Origin: Wolinella sp963540505
Lineage (GTDB): Bacteria > Campylobacterota > Campylobacteria > Campylobacterales > Helicobacteraceae
Reading direction: 5' to 3'
Assembly: GCA_963540505.1 (NCBI GenBank)
Contig: CAUTMV010000004.1
Location: forward strand, 62,001-126,000
DNA length: 64,000 nt
Shown piece after piece: positions 24,710 through 33,668 of the stretch (positions are counted from its first letter, which is position 1; each line of letters starts with the position of its first letter). The notes below the pieces were generated by a model, which worked only from the letters and a program-made list of their open reading frames with translations, ran no database searches and had not been told where the DNA came from. The position numbers and the translations under genes are program-made.

Positions 24710-26941
24710 ATGGTGCGACTGAAAATCGATGGACACGAGGTGCTAGCGCATAAGGAGGATACGATTCTTAGCGCGGCGCGCAGGGCAAATATCTATATCC
24801 CGACCCTCTGTCATCTCCCAAAAGTCGCTCCCATCGCCTCTTGTCGCCTGTGTCTGGTCGGGGAATCGGATACGCAAGGGTATATTCTATCCTGCCAAAC
24901 TCCCGCGCGCGAGGGCATGAATATCTATACGCAGAGCGAGGAGTTACGCAAATTTCGTCGGCAGATTATGGAGCTCTATGCGCTCAATCACCCGCTAGAA
25001 TGTGGCGTGTGTGATAAAAGCGGCGAATGCGAGCTGCAAAATCGCGTGCATGAATTTGGCGTGAGCGAGCAGGAGTTTTGCGCGCGCGAGATTCCTAGGG
25101 CGCGCGAGCAGTGGGGCGAGCATATCCTCTATGATGAGTCGCTTTGTATTATGTGTGAGCGGTGCGTGCGCGTCTGCAATGAAATAGTGGGCGATTCCTG
25201 CCTGAGGGTGCAACCCGGGGGTTACGCCTCAAGAATCGCATTTAATGAGGCGGCACATTGCAGCAGTTGCGGTGAATGCGCTTCGGTCTGCCCTGTGGGC
25301 GCGCTCACACATCGGCATTTTCACTACACAAGCAATGCGTGGGAGCTGAAGAAGATCTCCTCAAGCTGCCATCATTGCGCGCTTTCGTGTGCTTTGGATT
25401 ATGAAGTGAAGATTGCACAAAAGCACCAAAAGAGTAAAATTTACCGAGTAACTTCGGATCGGCACTTTGGGAAGCTGTGCAAAATGGGGCGTTATGCGTT
25501 TAGAAACGAGGGAGAGGAGGAGGGTTTTATGGCGGATTTGATGAGTGAGGCGCGTTTTAGCGACGCGCTAGAGGCTTTCATGCGTGCGGATACGATTGCT
25601 TTTAGCAGTTATATTACTAATGAAGAGGCACTGATTCTTCAAAAACTTAAGGAATCGCGCGGCTATAAGCTTTATAATCCCGAGGCGTGGGCGTTTGGGA
25701 GATTTTATCGCGAGGTGCATCAAGGCAGACGCGATGATACGAGCGTGCAGAGTGTGCAAAATAGCGATTGTATCGTGGCGTTGGGCGGGCGTTTTTATGA
25801 TGAAGCGCCTCTTTTAAGAAGTGCAACGAATGAGGCACAAAAGACGCGCGGTGCAAAGCTGTTTGTGCTCCATCCGCTTGAGGAATCGCGCATAAAGAGT
25901 AATGCAATGTTGCGCTATGAAGTGGGCGCGGAAGAAGGGGTGGTCGCCCTACTTATGGCGAGCCTTGTAGGGGAGCATGAGGGGAGGCTGGGCGAGTTTC
26001 TCTCTTCCTTTGATGTGGGCTATGTGAGCTCAGAATCAAACCTAGGCGAGGAGGAGCTTAGCGAGCTTGTGCGCGCGATCCTCTCCTCCACCTCCCCCAT
26101 TCTCATTATCGGTGCAGATCTCTACGCACATAAACGAGCAATCAATATTGCTCGCATGCTGGGAATCCTCCAAAAACACAGCAATCTAAAAATCCTCCTC
26201 ACCCCTCCATCCACTAATACCCTAGGAGTATCTCTTATCTGTGATTTAGATGAAGAGAAAGGCAATTACACGATTGGCTATAACACTCAAGGAGACTATA
26301 TCCTCTCTTCACTTCCCAAAAAAGCCAATCTTCTCATGCCTGCACTAAATCAACAAGAGGGAACACTCCTAAATATTGATAAACGTGTGATTCCTATCCA
26401 CCCCGCTCTTCCTTATGAAGGCTATGAACTAAACGATCTTGCTAAAGCCCTGGGATTCACACTGGAAAACACCATTGATTACACCCCGCTTCTCCCTAAA
26501 GAGCAAGGATTCCTGGGAATCGAGTTTGATTCCCTGCCCAATCATTATGAAAATGATGGGACACAAAGGAGGGGGTATGGGCTTGGGATCCAAAATCCGC
26601 CCACAACCCCGCAAAATCCCGAGGAATCGCTAGAGGAAGTGGATGAGATCGATGAGTATAACGGCACGATTCTCTACACTCCTTCCATTTCGCCTGAAGC
26701 GCAGATGATTTTGCAGGGCGATAAGGCGGTGCAGCTACGCGGTGCGCGCCCTTTTGCGCTGGCGGCTAAGATTACTTCAGGGGATTTGGTGCGCGTGAGC
26801 GCGCCCGGGTTTGAATGGAGCGGCACTTTCGTAGAAGATCCCATGCTTAAGGGCGTAATCGCGATTTTAAACATCAGCGACATTCCCTATGGGTATCCAT
26901 ATAGACGTGTGAAAGTAGAGCGGCTGGAGAGCAGAGCATGA
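24710..26941 (+). CDS. nuoG: NADH-quinone oxidoreductase subunit G, first copy
   Basis: A 743-residue iron-sulfur subunit. In order: plant-type 2Fe-2S domain (YIPTLCHLPKVAPIASCRLC, later LSCQTPA), the His/Cys cluster HPLECGVCDKSGECELQNR, the 4Fe-4S pairs CIMCERCVRVCNE and CSSCGECASVCPVGALT, an additional SSCHHCALSCALDYEV cluster motif (molybdopterin-family type), and a degenerate molybdopterin-like domain. The C-terminus (about 650-743) has a small molybdopterin-binding-like barrel (SPEAQMILQGDKAVQLRG, GDLVRVSAPG). It ends with an ATGA overlap into the second copy and shares an identical 484-bp block with it. Confidence 0.95.
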   Translation: MVRLKIDGHEVLAHKEDTILSAARRANIYIPTLCHLPKVAPIASCRLCLVGESDTQGYILSCQTPAREGMNIYTQSEELRKFRRQIMELYALNHPLECGVCDKSGECELQNRVHEFGVSEQEFCAREIPRAREQWGEHILYDESLCIMCERCVRVCNEIVGDSCLRVQPGGYASRIAFNEAAHCSSCGECASVCPVGALTHRHFHYTSNAWELKKISSSCHHCALSCALDYEVKIAQKHQKSKIYRVTSDRHFGKLCKMGRYAFRNEGEEEGFMADLMSEARFSDALEAFMRADTIAFSSYITNEEALILQKLKESRGYKLYNPEAWAFGRFYREVHQGRRDDTSVQSVQNSDCIVALGGRFYDEAPLLRSATNEAQKTRGAKLFVLHPLEESRIKSNAMLRYEVGAEEGVVALLMASLVGEHEGRLGEFLSSFDVGYVSSESNLGEEELSELVRAILSSTSPILIIGADLYAHKRAINIARMLGILQKHSNLKILLTPPSTNTLGVSLICDLDEEKGNYTIGYNTQGDYILSSLPKKANLLMPALNQQEGTLLNIDKRVIPIHPALPYEGYELNDLAKALGFTLENTIDYTPLLPKEQGFLGIEFDSLPNHYENDGTQRRGYGLGIQNPPTTPQNPEESLEEVDEIDEYNGTILYTPSISPEAQMILQGDKAVQLRGARPFALAAKITSGDLVRVSAPGFEWSGTFVEDPMLKGVIAILNISDIPYGYPYRRVKVERLESRA
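26105..26588 (+). repeat. 484-bp identical block, copy in first nuoG
   Basis: Bases 26105-26588 are identical to 28480-28963 in the second nuoG, as far as manual comparison shows. Flanks diverge abruptly: two substitutions lie just upstream (about 26090-26104) and the sequences differ completely from 26589. The block is poorer in G-rich codons than its surroundings. Confidence 0.93.
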
Positions 26942-29340
26942 GCGAGGTGAGGTTGTGGATTGATGAGCAGGAAATTACTTGCCATGAGGGCGAGTATCTT
27001 TTGCAGGTCGCGCGCGCTAGGGGGATTTTTATCCCTGCGATTTGCTACCTTTCGCGCTGCTCTCCGACGCTTGCGTGCAAGCTCTGCATGGTCGAAGCCG
27101 ATGGCAAGCGCGTCTATGCGTGCAACGCCAAAGCCAAAGAGGGAATGAAAATCTACACCAACACCCCCGAGATTCTCGAAGAGCGACGGGCGATTTTGCA
27201 AGTCTATGCGGTCAATCATCCGTTAGAATGCGGTGTGTGCGATAAAAGCGGCGAATGTGAATTGCAAAATTATACGCTTTTAATGCAGACGCACAAGCAG
27301 GATTATTCCATTCGCGATTCCCACAAGCCCAAGGAATCGTGGGGGCAGGTCTTTTATGATCCGAGCCTCTGTATCACGTGCGAGCGATGCGTGACACTGT
27401 GTAAAGATATGATCGGCGATTCCACGCTTAAGAGCATCAAAAGCGAGGGCGACACACCTCCTAAGGAGCTTAAAGATAGCATGCCTAAGGACGCTTATGG
27501 CGTGTGGAATAAGTTTAGCAAATCGCTTATTGGGCGCGCCAAAGAGGAACTTTGCGTGGATTGCGGTGAATGCGTCTCAGTCTGCCCTGTGGGCGCGCTC
27601 ACACATCGGCATTTTCACTACACAAGCAATGCGTGGGAGCTTGAGAAGATTTGGAGCAGTTGCGTGCATTGCTCCATGGGCTGTCTGCTCGGATATGAAG
27701 TGAAGCAAGGGCGTATTTATCGCGTTTCTAATGACTGGAACTTTGGGAATCTCTGTGGTGCTGGGCGTTTTGGCTTTGATATTTGCACTCACTCTTTTAA
27801 AGACAATGCACAATTCCATAGCGCGCTAGAAGCCTTTATGCGTGCGGATACGATTGCTTTTAGCAGCTATATTACTAATGAAGAGGCACTGATTCTTCAA
27901 AAACTTAAGGAATCGCACGGCTATAAGCTTTATAATCCCGAAGCATGGGCATTCAAGCGATTCCTAAATGCCTTTGGCGAGGCTTCAGGCGAGCTGTATA
28001 ATGCGACAAAAGAGGATATTTCCGCCAGTGATTTTGTGATTACCCTTGGCACAGCGGTGCGTTATGATGCCCCTGCGCTCAAATACGCGATCAATAACAC
28101 GCTTAAAATGCGCAAAGGCTCACAGCTCCTCTATTTGCATCCGCTCGAAGATACGGCGATGTTGGAGCTTAGTAAAAATGTCCAAAGTGTGCGCTATGTA
28201 CCCATGAGTGAAGAGCGCGTGATAGCTCTTTTGTTGCAGCTTTTTGCGCGGGGAATCAAAGGCGAATTGGCGGAATTTTTACGCAAAAATGAACGCATGG
28301 TGCGCACCACAATACCCGTGCGGGAATCGAGCGAGAAAGATGAAGTAAGCGGGGAATCGCAGCCTCAAAATGCACAAGATTATGAAGAGCGATATGAGAG
28401 CGATTTGAGTGAAGAGCTTGGAATCGGCGATATTCACGTGCTTAGAGAGAGTATCCTCTCCTCCGCCTCCCCCATTCTTATTATCGGTGCAGATCTCTAC
28501 GCACATAAACGAGCAATCAATATTGCTCGCATGCTGGGAATCCTCCAAAAACACAGCAATCTAAAAATCCTCCTCACCCCTCCATCCACTAATACCCTAG
28601 GAGTATCTCTTATCTGTGATTTAGATGAAGAGAAAGGCAATTACACGATTGGCTATAACACTCAAGGAGACTATATCCTCTCTTCACTTCCCAAAAAAGC
28701 CAATCTTCTCATGCCTGCACTAAATCAACAAGAGGGAACACTCCTAAATATTGATAAACGTGTGATTCCTATCCACCCCGCTCTTCCTTATGAAGGCTAT
28801 GAACTAAACGATCTTGCTAAAGCCCTGGGATTCACACTGGAAAACACCATTGATTACACCCCGCTTCTCCCTAAAGAGCAAGGATTCCTGGGAATCGAGT
28901 TTGATTCCCTGCCCAATCATTATGAAAATGATGGGACACAAAGGAGGGGGTATGGGCTTGGGAATGTGAGCAAAGAGCCCTCCGCGCTCGCGCAGATTCC
29001 CGCACCTCTTAGCGCATGCGAGTTTAATGCCTATGCACGCGATCCCGCTTCGCAATTTTCCATATTCACAGCGCAATCTTCGCTCCTAGAGTCCAAAGCG
29101 GGAATCTACGTCTCGCCAAGCTTTTTGCACAAGCTCAACGTCCCAAGCGGCACGCTTTTTGAGCTCTTGCCTAAGGGCTTAAGCGATTGTGCACCCATCA
29201 CGCTCCCAATTTTCCCCGATTCCTCCATGGAGGGCGAGTGGTTAGCGGTCTCGACTTATCCGTATTTCGGCGATTCCCACCTGCTGTTTGCGCAGGGGTA
29301 TCGCTTCGCAAATCTCACACTAAAAAGGGTCAATACATGA
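26938..29340 (+). CDS. nuoG: NADH-quinone oxidoreductase subunit G, second copy
   Basis: An 800-residue paralogue of the preceding gene. It repeats the 2Fe-2S domain (FIPAICYLSRCSPTLACKLC, VYACNAKA), HPLECGVCDKSGECELQNY, CITCERCVTLCKD, CVDCGECVSVCPVGALT and SSCVHCSMGCLLGYEVKQGR. Between the two 4Fe-4S motifs it has an insert of about 30 residues (GDTPPKELKDSMPKD). The downstream half includes a charged linker (about 460-490) absent from copy one, then the shared block, then a unique C-terminus with LPIFPDSSMEGEWLAVSTYP. Overlapping start and stop (ATGA both sides) imply equal translation with its neighbours. Two NuoG proteins in one operon suggest either a longer electron path or alternative assemblies. 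Confidence 0.94.
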   Translation: MSEVRLWIDEQEITCHEGEYLLQVARARGIFIPAICYLSRCSPTLACKLCMVEADGKRVYACNAKAKEGMKIYTNTPEILEERRAILQVYAVNHPLECGVCDKSGECELQNYTLLMQTHKQDYSIRDSHKPKESWGQVFYDPSLCITCERCVTLCKDMIGDSTLKSIKSEGDTPPKELKDSMPKDAYGVWNKFSKSLIGRAKEELCVDCGECVSVCPVGALTHRHFHYTSNAWELEKIWSSCVHCSMGCLLGYEVKQGRIYRVSNDWNFGNLCGAGRFGFDICTHSFKDNAQFHSALEAFMRADTIAFSSYITNEEALILQKLKESHGYKLYNPEAWAFKRFLNAFGEASGELYNATKEDISASDFVITLGTAVRYDAPALKYAINNTLKMRKGSQLLYLHPLEDTAMLELSKNVQSVRYVPMSEERVIALLLQLFARGIKGELAEFLRKNERMVRTTIPVRESSEKDEVSGESQPQNAQDYEERYESDLSEELGIGDIHVLRESILSSASPILIIGADLYAHKRAINIARMLGILQKHSNLKILLTPPSTNTLGVSLICDLDEEKGNYTIGYNTQGDYILSSLPKKANLLMPALNQQEGTLLNIDKRVIPIHPALPYEGYELNDLAKALGFTLENTIDYTPLLPKEQGFLGIEFDSLPNHYENDGTQRRGYGLGNVSKEPSALAQIPAPLSACEFNAYARDPASQFSIFTAQSSLLESKAGIYVSPSFLHKLNVPSGTLFELLPKGLSDCAPITLPIFPDSSMEGEWLAVSTYPYFGDSHLLFAQGYRFANLTLKRVNT
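28480..28963 (+). repeat. 484-bp identical block, copy in second nuoG
   Basis: Partner of 26105-26588. Two shorter near-identical stretches lie upstream: about 27578-27640 versus 25288-25350 (around CPVGALTHRHFHYTSNAWEL) and about 27822-27955 versus 25565-25698 (around AFMRADTIAFSSYITNEE), showing patchy homogenisation between the paralogues. Confidence 0.93.
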
Positions 29341-30320
29341 GTGCGTTCATCATTGAGACGATGATTAAAGTTTTGTTAATCGTCGCTATCTTCTCAGCTC
29401 TTGCGGGCTTTATGACCTATATCGAGCGCAAAGTGCTTGCCTTTATGCAGCGACGCTTAGGACCGATGTATGTCGGACCTTACGGGATTTTGCAGATTCT
29501 CGCCGATGGGATCAAGCTCTTTACTAAAGAGGATATTGTCCCCATTGAGGCAAATCAGACTATTTTTAGAATCGCCCCTGTAATATCCGCTGCTACGGCG
29601 TTTATTGCGATGAGTGCCGTGCCGTTTTTTCCCGAATTTAATATCGGGAATCATACGGTGCGCCCGATTGTAGCGGATATTAACGTGGGAATCCTCTTTG
29701 TTTTGGGGGTCGGTGCGGCGGGCATGTATGGACCGCTTCTTGCAGGCATGAGCTCAAATAGCAAATATTCGCTCCTAGGCGCAGCGCGCGCGGTGGTGCA
29801 GCTTCTAAGCTTTGAGGTAGTCTCGGGGCTTTCGCTCCTTGCGCCACTCATGCTTGTCGGCTCGCTCTCGCTCATTGATATTAATAACTACCAAAGCGGG
29901 GGAGGCTGGCTCGTGTTCTCTCAGCCGCTTGCGTTTTTGCTCTTTATTATTGCAGGCTATGCCGAACTCAATCGCACGCCTTTTGATCTGCTTGAGCATG
30001 AAGCAGAAATTGTCGCGGGCTATGCGACGGAGTATTCGGGCATGCGCTGGGGTATGTTTTTTATCGGTGAATATGCCAACATGATTACCCTCGCGTTCCT
30101 CGCCTCGCTCATCTTTTTGGGCGGGTTTAACCCGCTCTTTTTTATCCCCGGAGGAGCGGCGATCTTGCTTAAGGTCGGATTCTTCTTGTTTTTATTCCTC
30201 TGGGTGCGCGCGGCGTGGCCCCACATTAGACCCGATCAGCTTATGTGGTTGTGTTGGAAAGTCCTCATGCCACTAGCCCTTGTGAATGTCGTTATTACGG
30301 GCATTTTCTTAGTTTTGTAA
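29337..30320 (+). CDS. nuoH: NADH-quinone oxidoreductase subunit H
   Basis: NuoH is the membrane subunit that builds the quinone entry chamber. The 327-residue protein has eight or so hydrophobic spans and the conserved cytosolic loops: YIERKVLAFMQRRLGPMYVG, GILQILADGIKLFTKEDI, YAELNRTPFDLLEHEAEIVAG and EYSGMRWGMFFIGEYANM. ATG 29337 overlaps the nuoG stop (ATGA). The frame stays open upstream, but those 50 codons lie inside nuoG and are not used. Confidence 0.97.
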   Translation: MSAFIIETMIKVLLIVAIFSALAGFMTYIERKVLAFMQRRLGPMYVGPYGILQILADGIKLFTKEDIVPIEANQTIFRIAPVISAATAFIAMSAVPFFPEFNIGNHTVRPIVADINVGILFVLGVGAAGMYGPLLAGMSSNSKYSLLGAARAVVQLLSFEVVSGLSLLAPLMLVGSLSLIDINNYQSGGGWLVFSQPLAFLLFIIAGYAELNRTPFDLLEHEAEIVAGYATEYSGMRWGMFFIGEYANMITLAFLASLIFLGGFNPLFFIPGGAAILLKVGFFLFLFLWVRAAWPHIRPDQLMWLCWKVLMPLALVNVVITGIFLVL

Positions 30321-30329
30321 AGGGGAAAT

Positions 30330-30944
30330 ATGGAGAAACAAAATTATATTTTAATTGAAGCGACAAGCTGCCCCCTAAGTGTGCGCAGCAGGCTAGCGCA
30401 GGTGTTTAAGCGTAGCATTAATGGCGAGCTATTTAAGGGACTTTGGCTGGTGCTGCGCGAGATGATTCGTTTTAATATCCATACGACGCAATATCCGCAG
30501 GAGCGACTCCCGCTATCTCCACGTTATCGCGCGATACACGAGCTTTTGCGGCTCTTAGAGAGCGGGCATGAGCGTTGCATTGGATGCGGATTGTGCGAGA
30601 AAATCTGCATTAGCAACTGTATTTGCATGGAGACGAGCTATGGCGATGATGGACGCAAAAAGGTGCATGAATACACAATCAACTTCGGACGGTGCATTTT
30701 TTGCGGATTTTGCGCTGAGGTGTGCCCCGAGCTTGCGATCGTGCATGGCGGACGTTATGAGAATGCCAGCGAGCAGCGCGCTCATTTCGCACTTAAAGAA
30801 GATATGCTAACACCGCTTGAACGCTTCATGGCGGGGAATCAGAGGGAATTCCCGGGCTTTGGCGCGCTTAGTTTAAATGCCGATTCCAAGGTGAAAAAGA
30901 CCCCGCTTGCTTACATCGCGCCCAAAGGAGAAGAGAATGTTTGA
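30330..30944 (+). CDS. nuoI: NADH-quinone oxidoreductase subunit I
   Basis: A 204-residue ferredoxin-like subunit carrying clusters N6a and N6b. Two cysteine motifs are visible, CIGCGLCEKICISNC and CIFCGFCAEVCPELAIV; in the first, the usual Pro after the fourth Cys is replaced by Ile. The C-terminal tail (ADSKVKKTPLAYIAPKGEENV) extends beyond the fold. GGGGAAAT precedes the ATG, and the 3' end overlaps nuoJ by 8 bp. Confidence 0.96.
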   Translation: MEKQNYILIEATSCPLSVRSRLAQVFKRSINGELFKGLWLVLREMIRFNIHTTQYPQERLPLSPRYRAIHELLRLLESGHERCIGCGLCEKICISNCICMETSYGDDGRKKVHEYTINFGRCIFCGFCAEVCPELAIVHGGRYENASEQRAHFALKEDMLTPLERFMAGNQREFPGFGALSLNADSKVKKTPLAYIAPKGEENV

Positions 30945-31515
30945 AGCCATCGCCTTTTATCTCTTTGCTGCGCTTACCGCAGCGATGTTTCTCATCGTCG
31001 TTACCACGCACAATATCCTGCACGCGCTAAGCGCACTCGCTGCGGGCATGATTTTTATCTCCGCATTCTTTTTTCTGCTTGGAGCGGAATTTTTGGGCGT
31101 AGCACAGATCATCGTCTATACGGGCGCAGTGATCGCGCTTTATGCCTTTGGAATGATGTTTTTTGACAGCATTAAAGAGGTCAAAGAGAGAGAGGAGAGT
31201 CGCGCTAGAGCTTGGATTCTTGTGGGAATCCTCGCACTCCTTTTGCTCCCAATTCTTGCCTTTTTCTCTATCTCTTGTGATCCTGAAATAGCGACGCAAT
31301 CGCCCATAATCAAAGGTGTGGGCAACACACAGACCCTAGGCTACATGCTTTTTACACAATATCTTATTCCTTTCGAGCTTGCCGCGGTGATGTTGCTTGT
31401 GGCGATGATCGCGGGAATCGTGCTTGCTGGCAAGAAGATGGATCGCTCTTTGACGCTCATGAGCGATGAGGACGCCGAAGTGCTACTTAAAAAAAGTAAA
31501 AAAAGGAGCTTTTGA
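30937..31515 (+). CDS. nuoJ: NADH-quinone oxidoreductase subunit J
   Basis: A 192-residue membrane subunit with five hydrophobic spans beginning FEAIAFYLFAALTAAMFLIV. The conserved LLGAEFLGVAQIIVYTGAV segment, containing the pi-bulge helix involved in coupling, is present. A charged loop (SIKEVKEREESRARA) follows span three. ATG 30937 has AAAGGAGAAG upstream inside nuoI. The stop overlaps nuoK. Confidence 0.95.
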   Translation: MFEAIAFYLFAALTAAMFLIVVTTHNILHALSALAAGMIFISAFFFLLGAEFLGVAQIIVYTGAVIALYAFGMMFFDSIKEVKEREESRARAWILVGILALLLLPILAFFSISCDPEIATQSPIIKGVGNTQTLGYMLFTQYLIPFELAAVMLLVAMIAGIVLAGKKMDRSLTLMSDEDAEVLLKKSKKRSF

Positions 31516-31817
31516 TGATCACGCTCAACCACTACCTATTCCTTTCGGGAATCCTCTTTCTCATCGGACTCATCGGCGTAATGAGGCGGAAAAATCTCCT
31601 CATGCTCTTTTTTGCCACGGAGATTATGCTTAATGCCACAAACATCGCCTTAGTCGCGATTAGCCACTTCATAGAGGATATGGCGGGGCAGATGTTCGCG
31701 CTTTTTATTATCGCGGTGGCTGCGAGCGAAGTGGCGGTGGGGCTTGGGCTCTTGATCCTTTGGTATAAGAAGCATGGAAGTCTTGACCTAGACCAGCTTC
31801 AGATGATGAAAGGATAA
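31515..31817 (+). CDS. nuoK: NADH-quinone oxidoreductase subunit K
   Basis: A 100-residue three-span membrane protein: ITLNHYLFLSGILFLIGLIG, LLMLFFATEIMLNATNIALV with the membrane glutamate, and MFALFIIAVAASEVAVGLGL with the second conserved glutamate. These glutamates belong to the proton path. Start ATG 31515 overlaps the nuoJ stop; AAAGGAG is upstream. Confidence 0.97.
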   Translation: MITLNHYLFLSGILFLIGLIGVMRRKNLLMLFFATEIMLNATNIALVAISHFIEDMAGQMFALFIIAVAASEVAVGLGLLILWYKKHGSLDLDQLQMMKG

Positions 31818-31821
31818 GGCG

Positions 31822-33666
31822 ATGGAAGGAAAGTTGCTCTATATTGCCCTTTTTGCGCCACTAATCGGCTCACTCTTTAGTATGTTTTTTGCCACGCTAA
31901 AGAGAAATCTCCTCACGGGAATCTTCGCCTCAAGCCTCGTGGCTCTCTCTTTTTGCGCCTCATTTTTGCTTTTTGTGCAGACACTCACGGGCACATCAAT
32001 AGAAGCGAGGCTTTTTGATTGGATTGTCGTGGGTGGCGTGGAGCTATCATTTGGATTCCTTGTTGATCAAGTCAGTGCGACGATGATGTTGGTCGTTACG
32101 TTTGTCTCGAGCATGGTGCATATCTATGCGATTGGATACATGAGGCACGACCCTGCGTTTAATCGCTTTTTTGCCTACTTGAGCGCGTTTGTATTCTCCA
32201 TGCTCGTGCTTGTGATGAGCGATAATTATGTGGGGCTATTTATCGGCTGGGAGGGTGTTGGGCTCTGCTCGTGGATGCTTATTGGTTTTTGGTATCACAA
32301 GCAAAGCGCGAGTTTTGCCGCCAATGAGGCGTTTATTATGAATCGCATCGCCGATCTTGGCATGCTTCTTGGGATTTTTTTGCTTTTTTGGAGCACGGGA
32401 AGCGTGCGCTATGGCGAGGTTTTTAGCACGTTGCCTACACTAGAGCACAGCACGCTTATGTGGATAGGTGTCTTGCTTTTTATCGGCGCGATGGGGAAAT
32501 CCGCGCAATTCCCGTTCCATACGTGGCTAGCCGACGCGATGGAGGGACCTACACCCGTTTCTGCGCTCATTCACGCCGCGACGATGGTTACTGCCGGGGT
32601 CTATCTTGTGATTCGCTCCTATCCGCTTTATGATCTGCTCCCTGAAGTGGGATATTTCATCGCTTGCCTTGGAGCGTTTGTGGCGATTTTTGCCGCCAGC
32701 ATGGCATTAGTTAATCGCGATTTGAAGCGCATTATTGCCTATTCCACGCTTTCACAGCTTGGTTATATGTTTGTCGCTGCGGGAATCGGTGCGTATTGGA
32801 TCGCGCTTTTTCATCTAATGACGCACGCATTTTTCAAATCACTCCTGTTTTTAGGCGCGGGGAATGTCATGCACGCGATGAATGACAAGCTGGACATCAC
32901 GAAAATGGGCGCGCTTTATAAGCCGCTCAAAGCCACGGCGATTCTTATGATTCTCGCTTCGGTTGCACTGGCGGGAATCTACCCTTTCGCGGGCTTCTTT
33001 TCTAAAGACAAAATCCTTGAGGCGGCTTTTAGCAGCGGGCATTTTATGCTCTGGCTCATGCTCTTATTTGGCGCAATGCTCACGGCGTTTTATAGCTTTA
33101 GGCTTATTATGCTGGTCTTTTTTGCTCCCAAAAATCACGAAGAGCACCCGCATGAGGCATATTTTTATATGCTTGGCGCGATGATTCCTCTAGCGATTTT
33201 GGCTCTTGTGAGTGGCTTTTTTGAGGGCGAATTTCATCACTACATCAAATCCGCGCTCCCTTTGCATGATCGCATAATTGATGATATAACCCATAGCTTG
33301 CTCATCGCCTTGGCGAGTTTTGCCGCCGTGTCGGGAATCCTCTATGCAATCTACAAATACCGCAAAGGAGGCTTTTGCCCTTCGTGGAGAGAGAGCTTTA
33401 TCTACAAGCTTTTAAGCGCGCAATATTACGTTCCGCAGCTTTATGAACGCTACGTCATGAGCCCTTATACGCGTCTTTCTCGCATTGCTTGGAAGCTTGA
33501 TGTGAAGATTATTGATTTTGTGGTTGATTTGATTGCTTTGGTGCTTTATCGCAGTGGTGAGGGGTTGCGCGTGCTTCAGAGCGGGAATCTCTCCAAAATG
33601 TTACGCCTCATGCTTGCAGGTGTGGTGGCGTTGCTTGTTTTAGTGATCTTTGGGCTAAGGGGGTAA
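31822..33666 (+). CDS. nuoL: NADH-quinone oxidoreductase subunit L
   Basis: NuoL is the distal antiporter-like proton-pumping subunit with the long lateral helix. The 614 residues include VSSMVHIYAIGYMRHDP, NYVGLFIGWEGVGLCSWMLI (conserved Glu), the KSAQFPFHTWLADAMEGPTP loop, ALIHAATMVTAGVYLV, and DLKRIIAYSTLSQLGYMFVA. The C-terminal third contains the amphipathic region and a last span. It starts 4 bp after nuoK. Confidence 0.97.
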   Translation: MEGKLLYIALFAPLIGSLFSMFFATLKRNLLTGIFASSLVALSFCASFLLFVQTLTGTSIEARLFDWIVVGGVELSFGFLVDQVSATMMLVVTFVSSMVHIYAIGYMRHDPAFNRFFAYLSAFVFSMLVLVMSDNYVGLFIGWEGVGLCSWMLIGFWYHKQSASFAANEAFIMNRIADLGMLLGIFLLFWSTGSVRYGEVFSTLPTLEHSTLMWIGVLLFIGAMGKSAQFPFHTWLADAMEGPTPVSALIHAATMVTAGVYLVIRSYPLYDLLPEVGYFIACLGAFVAIFAASMALVNRDLKRIIAYSTLSQLGYMFVAAGIGAYWIALFHLMTHAFFKSLLFLGAGNVMHAMNDKLDITKMGALYKPLKATAILMILASVALAGIYPFAGFFSKDKILEAAFSSGHFMLWLMLLFGAMLTAFYSFRLIMLVFFAPKNHEEHPHEAYFYMLGAMIPLAILALVSGFFEGEFHHYIKSALPLHDRIIDDITHSLLIALASFAAVSGILYAIYKYRKGGFCPSWRESFIYKLLSAQYYVPQLYERYVMSPYTRLSRIAWKLDVKIIDFVVDLIALVLYRSGEGLRVLQSGNLSKMLRLMLAGVVALLVLVIFGLRG

Positions 33667-33668
33667 AT

